DNA from: an uncultured Gammaproteobacteria bacterium
GTDB lineage: Bacteria > Pseudomonadota > Gammaproteobacteria > Pseudomonadales > UBA5518
NCBI GenBank assembly: GCA_903921135.1
Contig: CAIXOY010000336.1
Span: 1-6,072, forward strand
Length of the DNA stretch: 6,072 nt
Direction: 5' to 3'
The notes beneath the pieces are model-generated. The model saw nothing but the letters and a program-made list of their open reading frames with translations. It was not told where the DNA came from and ran no database searches. A program made the position numbers and the translations under genes. Within the stretch, counting starts at the first letter, position 1. Each line of letters begins with the position of its first letter. Below are positions 1-5,054 of this stretch, one piece after another.

Positions 1-791
1 CGCGTGCCCGACACGGTGAAGCCTGTTTCCCCCAACGCACCGGCGCGTGTGCTGACCCGCATGCCGGGCGCGAGCGCATATGCCGCGGTGGCAGCACCCG
101 CCATCACGATCCAGCCCGCCGCAAGGCCTGGCCCGTTCACCGAGGACAGTCGTGCGGCCTCGACCAGCGATTGCCAGGGGTTGCCGAGGATCGCAGCCGA
201 GGTGCCGTGCTCCACCACGGCGCCGTCGACCATCAATTCCATCGTGATCTCTTCGCTGCCCAGCAAGGAGGGCGCGACCCAGTCTCCCGTCACGAAGGCC
301 GAGGAGGAGGAGTTGTCGGCCACCACATCGGTGAGAGAGAAACGGAAGTTGGCGTAGCGCGAGTCGATGATCTCGATGGCGGGCGCGATGCCGTCGACGG
401 CTGCCATGGCCTCTTCGAGGCTCACCTCTCCTGCCAGCGGACGCGCCAGCCGGAACGCGATTTCCGGCTCTGCGCGCGGATGGATGAACCGCCCGAAAGG
501 CAGTTCCGCGCCGGCGGCCAGATGCATCGCATCGGTCAGCCTTCCCCAGATCAGATCGGAGACACCCATCTGGATCATCTTGGCGCGGCTGGTAAAGCCC
601 ATCTTCAGGCCTACCTGCCGTTCGCCCCGCGCAAGCCTGCGACCGATCGAGGCGGACTGCACCGCATAGGCACTCTCGAGGTCGAGGGCGGTATCTGCCG
701 AGAGTTGCGCCACGGCGCGGGCCTCGCGGGCCGCGCCATCGAGGCGCGCGGCGAGGGAATCGATGTCTGCTGCGTTCAGAGCTTGATGCAT
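1..791 (-). CDS. 4-oxalocrotonate decarboxylase-like (MhpD/FAH-fold), 3' end cut by window edge
   Basis: In 263 visible codons this is a member of the 2-keto-4-pentenoate hydratase/4-oxalocrotonate decarboxylase family. The decarboxylase converts 2-oxo-3-hexenedioate to 2-hydroxypenta-2,4-dienoate and CO2 in meta-cleavage pathways, in the cytosol with Mg2+/Mn2+. The family's metal ligands appear to be Glu108 and Glu110 in the PRAEPEIAF motif and Glu140 in APAIEIIDSRY. Lys63 sits in VGLKMGFTSRAKM. The segments GLKMGxTSxAKMxQMGV, IDSRYxNF and VVADNSSS resemble DmpH/XylI/NahK decarboxylases more than DmpE/XylJ hydratases, as I recall those sequences. The hydratase remains the alternative. The only good start is the ATG at 791, which overlaps the upstream dehydrogenase stop by 16 nt and suggests translational coupling; no strong Shine-Dalgarno is visible. 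The family is about 260-265 residues long and the frame is open at base 1 at GETGFTVSGT, so only a few C-terminal residues should be missing. Confidence 0.9.
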   Translation of the reverse strand, partial: MHQALNAADIDSLAARLDGAAREARAVAQLSADTALDLESAYAVQSASIGRRLARGERQVGLKMGFTSRAKMIQMGVSDLIWGRLTDAMHLAAGAELPFGRFIHPRAEPEIAFRLARPLAGEVSLEEAMAAVDGIAPAIEIIDSRYANFRFSLTDVVADNSSSSAFVTGDWVAPSLLGSEEITMELMVDGAVVEHGTSAAILGNPWQSLVEAARLSSVNGPGLAAGWIVMAGAATAAYALAPGMRVSTRAGALGETGFTVSGT

Positions 792-2281
792 ATGGTCGAG
801 GGTTCCGCAAAGAAATCGAGCGAGTGCATGCCGCCCTCGCGTCCGAAGCCGGAGAGTTTCACGCCGCCGAAAGGCGTGCGCAGGTCCCGCAGGTACCAGC
901 AGTTCACCCAGACCATGCCGGCCTGTATGCGCTCGGCCACGCGGTGCGCGCGCGAGAGATTGGTGGTCCAGACCACGCCGGCCAGGCCGTACTCGCTGTC
1001 GTTGGCGAGTGCCACGGCCTCGTCTTCCGTGTCGAAGGGCGCGATGTGGCACACGGGGCCGAAAATCTCTTCGCGCAGTGCCTGCGCGTGTTGCGGCAGG
1101 CCGGTGATCACGGTGGGTTCCACCCAGGCGCCTGCATCGCGCGCGTCACCGAAGCGCGGTGCGCCGCCACCGCAGACGAAGGCGGCGCCGTCCGCGCGGG
1201 CCTGTGCGTAGGCACCCAGCACCTTGTCGCGATGTACCGCGGAAATCATCGGGCCCATATCGGTGTCTGAGTCCGCGGGCCAGCCGAGCCGCAGCGCCTG
1301 TGCGTGCTCGGCCACGCGTGCCACGAAGGCCTCGAATAGGGGCCGTTCCACGTACACGCGCTCGGTGCACATGCACACCTGGCCGCCGTTGGTGAACGCA
1401 GAGCGTGCCACGCCTGCGGCTGCGGCCTCGAAGTCTGCATCCGCAAACACCAGCGCCGCGTTCTTGCCGCCGAGCTCGAAGCAAAGCTTCTTCACAGTGG
1501 GTGCGGCGCTTTTCATGATCGCGCTGCCCGTGCGCGATTCACCCGTGAAGCTGACACCTGAGATGCCCGGGTGCGTGCAGAGGAACTCGCCCGTGGCGCC
1601 TGGCCCGCCGCCGTGCAGCAGGTTGAACGCTCCCGGTGGGAGCCCGACCCGATCAATCACTTCTGCGAGCAGCGTCGCTGTGGAGGGCGTTTCTTCCGAG
1701 GGTTTGGCGATCACAGCGTTGCCGCTCGCGAGCGCGGGCGCCACTTTCCAGGTAAGCAGCAGGAGCGGCAGGTTCCACGGCGATATCACCGCCACCACGC
1801 CGAGCGGGCGGTGGACGGTGTAGTTCAGCGCTCTCTGCCCGTCGGCGGTGTGGGTATGGAAGCACTCGCCGGCGCGTGCCTGCGCGAGCTCGGCAAAGGC
1901 GCGGAAGTTCGCGGCACCACGGGGAATGTCGATGGTGCGGGCCTGAACGAGCGACTTGCCCGTGTCCGCCATCTCGGCCGCCACGAAGTCATCGAAGCGC
2001 TGCTCGATCCCGTCGGCCACGGCGCGCAGCAAGCGGAAGCGCTCCACGGGCGCCATCTTTCCCCACTCGCCATCGACGGCCGCCTGCGCTGCCGACACGG
2101 CGGCATCGACCATGCAGGCGTCTGCGGCCAGCACCTCGCCCACGAGGCTGCCGTCCACCGGGCTCAGGTTGGGGAAGGGTGTGCCGGCGTCGAGAAAACG
2201 CCCTGCGATGTAATTGCGCGCGATCCGCGGGGGCGTGTCCTTGCTCCCGACGGGAGGCGCGTTCTGGCTCGGGCCTGTCAC
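776..2281 (-). CDS. 2-hydroxymuconate / 2-aminomuconate 6-semialdehyde dehydrogenase (ALDH superfamily)
   Basis: This NAD-dependent aldehyde dehydrogenase would oxidise the ring-cleavage product 2-hydroxymuconate (or 2-aminomuconate) semialdehyde to the acid, feeding the decarboxylase encoded just downstream. Numbering from the ATG at 2326, the catalytic residues are Cys318 (GGQVCMC), Glu284 (FELGG), Asn185 (SPWNLP) and Lys208 (AKPSEE). Arg136 (IDIPRG) and Arg480 (CWYLRDLRTPFGG) fit the substrate-carboxylate arginines known for the aminomuconate-semialdehyde branch. Start choice: the GTG at 2281 has AGGA seven bases upstream and gives 501 residues. The ATG at 2326 gives 516 residues but has no clear Shine-Dalgarno and adds a low-complexity, proline-rich leader. 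From memory, the characterised Pseudomonas enzyme is 500 residues with these catalytic residues 16 positions lower, which also favours the GTG. Hydroxy versus amino substrate cannot be decided from sequence alone. BADH-type or ALDH8A1-like activity is less likely given the operon partner. Confidence 0.93.
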   Translation of the reverse strand: MTGPSQNAPPVGSKDTPPRIARNYIAGRFLDAGTPFPNLSPVDGSLVGEVLAADACMVDAAVSAAQAAVDGEWGKMAPVERFRLLRAVADGIEQRFDDFVAAEMADTGKSLVQARTIDIPRGAANFRAFAELAQARAGECFHTHTADGQRALNYTVHRPLGVVAVISPWNLPLLLLTWKVAPALASGNAVIAKPSEETPSTATLLAEVIDRVGLPPGAFNLLHGGGPGATGEFLCTHPGISGVSFTGESRTGSAIMKSAAPTVKKLCFELGGKNAALVFADADFEAAAAGVARSAFTNGGQVCMCTERVYVERPLFEAFVARVAEHAQALRLGWPADSDTDMGPMISAVHRDKVLGAYAQARADGAAFVCGGGAPRFGDARDAGAWVEPTVITGLPQHAQALREEIFGPVCHIAPFDTEDEAVALANDSEYGLAGVVWTTNLSRAHRVAERIQAGMVWVNCWYLRDLRTPFGGVKLSGFGREGGMHSLDFFAEPSTICIKL

Positions 2282-2288
2282 GCGATGA

Positions 2289-2292
2289 TCCT
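2289..2292 (-). promoter_or_regulatory. ribosome binding site supporting the GTG start of the dehydrogenase
   Basis: The minus strand reads AGGA, then seven bases, then GTG at 2281. The alternative ATG at 2326 is preceded by CCCGACTGT, with no purine-rich tract at normal spacing. This is the main sequence argument for the shorter dehydrogenase. Confidence 0.5.
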
Positions 2293-2343
2293 GTGTCGTC
2301 GGAGGTGCCGATGGCGGCAGAACCATACAGTCGGGCGAGGGGC

Positions 2344-2904
2344 TCAGTCCACCGTTCTCGCAGTTCGCTTGTTGAAGCTGATGAACAGATCCGCCACGTC
2401 CACGCCGAACTTGCTGATTCTCGCGTGGTTCAGCATGTTGCGTTCGTCGATCAGATACAGCCAGTCATCGAACCGGACTTCGTAGCGTGTGTCGCCCACG
2501 GGCAGATCGAAGGTGTAGCGGAAATTGAAGGTGTTCCCCGAGAGCGTACCGGTGGCCTCGCCTATCACGCCGGCTGCCTTGCCCGACCAGCTGCCGTCGG
2601 GCCGTTGCCGGATCGTCCAGACGCGCTTTTCCGTCTCGCCGTCGCTCCACACGAAGTCCTCCTCGAGCGTGAGGACCTCGCCCGCCCAGCTGGCCTCGAT
2701 GACGACCACAAAGCGGCGCGTCACCTCGCCCGCGCGGTTGCGCACCATGCCGTAGCCGTCGAGGGTGCCGTTGAAGAACTGGCGCATGTCCAGCGCGGGC
2801 TGTTCTGCGGCATAGCGTGCGGGGTCGATGCCGGCGCAGGCAGACAGGAGCAGCAGCCCCAGTGCCATGCAGCCGGCGCGCAACAGTCGGATGGGTGCGG
2901 TCAT
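2344..2904 (-). CDS. DUF3833-family outer-membrane lipoprotein
   Basis: This 186-residue protein starts with a lipoprotein signal peptide: two arginines, a hydrophobic core (MALGLLLL) and the lipobox LSAC, giving Cys23 as the lipidated residue. The residue after Cys is Ala, not Asp, so Lol sorting to the outer membrane is expected. The mature part matches the DUF3833 pattern as I know it: FFNGTLDGYGMVRNRAGEVTRRF (about 43-65), EEDFVWSDGE (81-90), a VIGEATGTLSGNTFNFRY segment (113-130), FDDWLYLIDE (145-154) and ISKFGVDVADLFISF (163-177). Molecular function is unknown; the family is common in Gram-negative proteobacteria. The frame extends upstream to a GTG at 2973, but the ATG at 2904 puts the signal peptide at the N-terminus and has GAGAG nine bases upstream, so I use it. 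It lies 17-62 nt before the dehydrogenase start on the same strand, so the two may be co-transcribed although no functional link is known. Confidence 0.9.
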   Translation of the reverse strand: MTAPIRLLRAGCMALGLLLLSACAGIDPARYAAEQPALDMRQFFNGTLDGYGMVRNRAGEVTRRFVVVIEASWAGEVLTLEEDFVWSDGETEKRVWTIRQRPDGSWSGKAAGVIGEATGTLSGNTFNFRYTFDLPVGDTRYEVRFDDWLYLIDERNMLNHARISKFGVDVADLFISFNKRTARTVD

Positions 2905-2960
2905 GGGCGGGGCTCTCAGGGAAGACGTGGGCGTGAAGGTTCTACGTCGACGCAAGCACC

Positions 2961-2996
2961 GAGAGTTCACCACGCACCGTGATCAGCCGGGACTGC
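2961..2996 (-). repeat. imperfect 36-bp direct repeat, copy 1
   Basis: This segment aligns without gaps to 4979-5014 with 28 of 36 bases identical, including the exact 10-mer CGCACCGTGA and the matching ends GAGAGTT and CTGC. It lies 57 bases 3' of the MipA/OmpV stop codon, and its end overlaps the arm of the hairpin at 2991-3027. No coding role is evident. Confidence 0.4.
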
Positions 2997-3027
2997 AATC
3001 CCGGCGGGGAGATTCCGGGATGCAGTC
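2986..3027 (-). terminator. strong hairpin downstream of the MipA/OmpV gene (possible terminator or 3' stabiliser)
   Basis: GACTGCAATCCCGG (2991-3004) pairs with CCGGGATGCAGTC (3015-3027) across a ten-base loop, giving 13 base pairs with one bulged A. A competing perfect 7-bp stem, GCCGGGA (2986-2992) with TCCCGGC (2999-3005), shares the central strand, so the two folds exclude each other. The structure starts 26 bases after the stop codon at 3054-3056. No T-tract follows on the minus strand, so it is not a canonical intrinsic terminator. It could still end transcription weakly, protect the 3' end of the message, or be a DNA element. Confidence 0.45.
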
Positions 3028-3053
3028 AGACGGAAACCGCACGGCGCAACGAG

Positions 3054-3902
3054 CTATCTGCCGAAGTGCCAGACAAGTGCCAGCGACAGTTCGAACTCGT
3101 AGTCCTCGCGTGCGATCGGGCTGTCGCCGATATCGCCGGAGTAGAGCTCGGCGCCTGCCTGCGCGATCGCATGGAGATTGCGGGTCAGGTATCGGCGATG
3201 CACGATCTGGATGCCCGCCGAGCGATAGCCGCCATCCAGCGTGGTCCGGGGCAATCCCGAGCCCAGCGCGTCGGCCTCGCTCAGGCCGAAGTCCTTGTTG
3301 ATGAAATCCTCGGTGCCGAACGTGAGGAAGCCGTAGATCTCCGTGCCGGTGCCGTCGACCTGCTCTCCGAAGCGGTGGCCGGCCGCGAGCACGCCGAGCA
3401 CGCCGAAGTCGCTCGCCCCGCCCATGACCCGGGCGCCGACCCAGTTGCGCCAGTCGTCCCCGAATCCGCGGCGTACCTCGAGGAATCCGACCACGTGCGA
3501 GTCGCGCGGCTCGATGCCGTCGAGATTGCCGTCCTCCGAGTCGTCCGGGTCCAGCCCCTCCTCGTCACGAACGCCGGCCTGCACCAGCCAGGTATCGGCG
3601 AGCCGGCCCCGCCATCCGAGCTCGTAGCCTTCCCAGAAAAAGAGATGATTGCCCTGTCGGTAGTGGACCCCCCCGGCCGGCGTGACCTCCAGTTCGGTCT
3701 CGTCCGATCCGTCATAGGCCCCCTCGTACTCCACGCTGCCCCCGAGTGCGATGCCAAACCCGCCGCCTTGGGTGAAGTCGAGGACCGACGGCAACGGCAC
3801 CAGCGCCTCCCCGGTGCTGTCATCGGCGATGGTGTGGCCCGCCACAGACAGCGATACCATCACCGCCAAGGTGCCCACGCAGCGCCCAGAGATCCGATTC
3901 AT
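3054..3902 (-). CDS. MipA/OmpV-family outer-membrane protein
   Basis: This 282-residue protein has an N-terminal Sec signal peptide (basic MNRISGR, hydrophobic TLAVMVSLSVAG, likely cleavage after TIA, residue 26). The rest has alternating polar/hydrophobic segments typical of a small beta-barrel. Family-like features are the early GGGFGIALGGSVEYEGAYDG (46-65), SGLPRTTLDGGYRSAG (215-230), and the C-terminal GDIGDSPI motif (256-263) followed by a last strand FELSLALVWHFGR. MipA was named for linking MltA and PBP1B in E. coli, but most members are simply outer-membrane proteins of uncertain role, some tied to envelope stress or drug susceptibility. The Asp/Glu-rich loop (113-130, DEEGLDPDDSEDGNLDG) is probably extracellular and could bind cations. 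The frame is open upstream to 4046, but the ATG at 3902 has AGGGGAG at ideal spacing and places the signal peptide correctly. It is divergent from the LytTR gene, its most plausible regulator. Confidence 0.88.
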   Translation of the reverse strand: MNRISGRCVGTLAVMVSLSVAGHTIADDSTGEALVPLPSVLDFTQGGGFGIALGGSVEYEGAYDGSDETELEVTPAGGVHYRQGNHLFFWEGYELGWRGRLADTWLVQAGVRDEEGLDPDDSEDGNLDGIEPRDSHVVGFLEVRRGFGDDWRNWVGARVMGGASDFGVLGVLAAGHRFGEQVDGTGTEIYGFLTFGTEDFINKDFGLSEADALGSGLPRTTLDGGYRSAGIQIVHRRYLTRNLHAIAQAGAELYSGDIGDSPIAREDYEFELSLALVWHFGR

Positions 3903-3909
3903 AGTCTTG

Positions 3910-3916
3910 CTCCCCT
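3910..3916 (-). promoter_or_regulatory. ribosome binding site of the MipA/OmpV gene
   Basis: The minus strand reads AGGGGAG, seven bases before the ATG at 3902. It is the strongest Shine-Dalgarno in the window and settles the start against in-frame upstream codons. Confidence 0.75.
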
Positions 3917-3923
3917 GCAGAGT

Positions 3924-3944
3924 TGCGGCGGACGGTGCGCCGCA
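3924..3944. repeat. 7-bp inverted repeat in the MipA/OmpV leader
   Basis: TGCGGCG (3924-3930) and CGCCGCA (3938-3944) are perfect complements around a 7-base loop, just upstream of the ribosome binding site at 3910-3916. If the promoter lies at or right of the dyad near 3996, this would form a stem in the 5' untranslated RNA. Chance occurrence in GC-rich DNA is possible. Confidence 0.35.
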
Positions 3945-3965
3945 GATACCGTCGGGAGGCGAGCA

Positions 3966-3994
3966 TGGAGGGCGAGGAGTGCCGCTCGTATACT
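3966..3994 (+). promoter_or_regulatory. weak candidate promoter for the LytTR gene
   Basis: TATACT (3989-3994) matches five of six bases of the sigma-70 -10 consensus. It begins on the last base of the left dyad arm and runs into the spacer. At 17-bp spacing the -35 position is TGGAGG, a poor match, so any promoter here would probably need an activator. The same AT-rich spot reads TATACG on the minus strand, also without a good -35. Confidence 0.3.
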
Positions 3995-4013
3995 CCGCCT
4001 CACGAGCGGCACT
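3978..4013. promoter_or_regulatory. perfect 12-bp inverted repeat in the divergent control region (candidate operator)
   Basis: AGTGCCGCTCGT (3978-3989) and ACGAGCGGCACT (4002-4013) are exact reverse complements separated by 12 bases. The centre lies about 93 bp from the MipA/OmpV start and about 83 bp from the LytTR start, which suits an operator shared by both promoters. Because the flanking genes diverge, a terminator role is unlikely. Its binding protein is unknown. The site does not look like the usual LytTR direct repeat, so another dimeric regulator is possible, as is an RNA hairpin in a leader. Confidence 0.6.
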
Positions 4014-4078
4014 GCATCGGCATGAGCGGTTGATGTGGCGCACCAACGGCGCGGCGCTATGCGGTTGGAATTCCGGTG

Positions 4079-4963
4079 ATGAGACTCTCGATCCTGATGC
4101 AGCGATGGAGCCTTTTCGCGGCGGCGGTGTTCCTGTTCATCGGGCTTACGCTCGCCCATCTGGAGGCCGGTCCAGTGTCGGGGCATGGCGTGGTGCGGCG
4201 TTATGCGTTCTGGCTGGCGACAGCGGCTGCGACCTTCCTTTCCTGGTGGCTCAGTCAATGGCTGCTCGTATCGGGTCATGAGCGGCTCAGCCGGCGCCTT
4301 CTCCTGGCTTCTTGCTTGCTCGCCACGCTGCTGTTCCTGCCGGCATCGATACTGATCGACGTACTGTTCTCGCTTCCCGAAACCGAGCCCTTCGGGTTCT
4401 CATTGATCATCGATGAGTGGTCGGCCAGCGCCTTGCCGGTGTTCTTGAGCTGCATGATTGCGAGCCTGCCGGCCTGGATCTCGGCGAGCGAATCGCTGTC
4501 GCCCGTCTTCCTGGCGGAGCAGGAGCGGGAAGAGGTCTCCACTGATGGATCGACGGCAATCGGGCCTTGGCCCGAGGCCGTGGCCGGCGACGCGCCAGTG
4601 CCCGCTGGTGGATCCCCGGCAGACACCCCGGTCGAGACGCCGGAGCATCCCCATGACGGCCTGCTGCCGACCGCTGTGCGCGGTGGGGTACTGCGCGTCA
4701 CGGCCGACCTGCAGTATGTCCATCTGCACAGCCCCGAGGGCATGACCACGGTCCCGGGGCCCATGCACCGGGTCATCGGTCTGTTAGGTGGGCAGGGGCT
4801 CGAGGTCCGGCGCGGCGAGTGGATCGCCGACCGTCACGTGAAGCAGCTGAAGTCTGTGCGAGGGAGTTGGGTCGTGCTGCTGAAAGACGGGCAGCAGGTG
4901 GCGGTCAGCCGGCGTCGCCTGGCGGAAGCGAAGGAGCGCTGGGGCTCGACCCGCTACACCTGA
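4079..4963 (+). CDS. membrane-anchored LytTR-domain transcriptional regulator
   Basis: This 294-residue protein has four predicted membrane helices (about 10-28, 42-64, 72-98 and 115-136), a proline/acidic linker (about 145-200) and a C-terminal LytTR-type DNA-binding domain (about 204-289). LytTR hallmarks are LRVTADLQYVHLHSPEG at the domain start, a conserved-core segment LEVRRGEWIADRHVKQL (241-257), and VVLLKDGQQVAVSRRRLAEAK near the end. LytTR proteins bind direct repeats in promoters; membrane-anchored forms lacking a receiver domain are common in proteobacteria and presumably sense a membrane or periplasmic cue. Oddity: the usual VHRS is VRRG here. The start is the ATG at 4079; a GTG at 4076 would add one residue, and GGA at 4067-4069 could serve either. 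It is divergent from the MipA/OmpV gene and convergent with the LRR gene, so it is likely monocistronic. Confidence 0.87.
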   Translation: MRLSILMQRWSLFAAAVFLFIGLTLAHLEAGPVSGHGVVRRYAFWLATAAATFLSWWLSQWLLVSGHERLSRRLLLASCLLATLLFLPASILIDVLFSLPETEPFGFSLIIDEWSASALPVFLSCMIASLPAWISASESLSPVFLAEQEREEVSTDGSTAIGPWPEAVAGDAPVPAGGSPADTPVETPEHPHDGLLPTAVRGGVLRVTADLQYVHLHSPEGMTTVPGPMHRVIGLLGGQGLEVRRGEWIADRHVKQLKSVRGSWVVLLKDGQQVAVSRRRLAEAKERWGSTRYT

Positions 4964-5054
4964 GCCAACACCGCCCGCGAGAGTTTGACCCGCACCGTGA
5001 GCACCCGTGGCTGCGGCCCGTCCATCGCGGTGACAAAGCTGTTACAGACGGAGC
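4964..5054. other. convergent intergenic gap, no clear terminator
   Basis: These 91 bases lie between the stop codons of the LytTR gene (plus) and the LRR gene (minus). I find no strong stem followed by a T-tract in either direction. The segment contains copy 2 of the 36-bp repeat. A short minus-strand frame (ATG at 5025, stop at 4954) crosses it but has no Shine-Dalgarno or recognisable domain. Confidence 0.6.
4979..5014 (-). repeat. imperfect 36-bp direct repeat, copy 2
   Basis: This is the partner of 2961-2996, in the same orientation with 28 of 36 bases identical. It lies 40 bases 3' of the LRR stop codon on the minus strand, a placement similar to that of copy 1 after the MipA/OmpV gene. 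Confidence 0.4.

Noticed and set aside
171..1211. Long plus-strand open frame over the decarboxylase and dehydrogenase genes
   Set aside because: It is antisense to two well-recognised enzymes, its translation is low-complexity and Arg/His-rich, and it has no domain. It is a GC-rich shadow.
2905..2973. N-terminal extension of the DUF3833 protein from the GTG at 2973
   Set aside because: It would bury the lipoprotein signal peptide behind an Arg-rich leader; the ATG at 2904 gives a standard lipoprotein N-terminus.
1876..2982. Long plus-strand open frame of over 360 codons across the dehydrogenase and lipoprotein genes
   Set aside because: Its translation is Arg/Pro/Ala-biased and crosses two clear minus-strand genes with recognisable families.
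3978..4013. The perfect dyad as an intrinsic terminator
   Set aside because: The flanking genes diverge from it and no T-tract follows on either strand, so an operator is more sensible.
2979..4025. Plus-strand frame of about 350 codons opposite the MipA/OmpV gene
   Set aside because: The minus-strand frame has a signal peptide, a strong ribosome binding site and family motifs; the plus frame has none.
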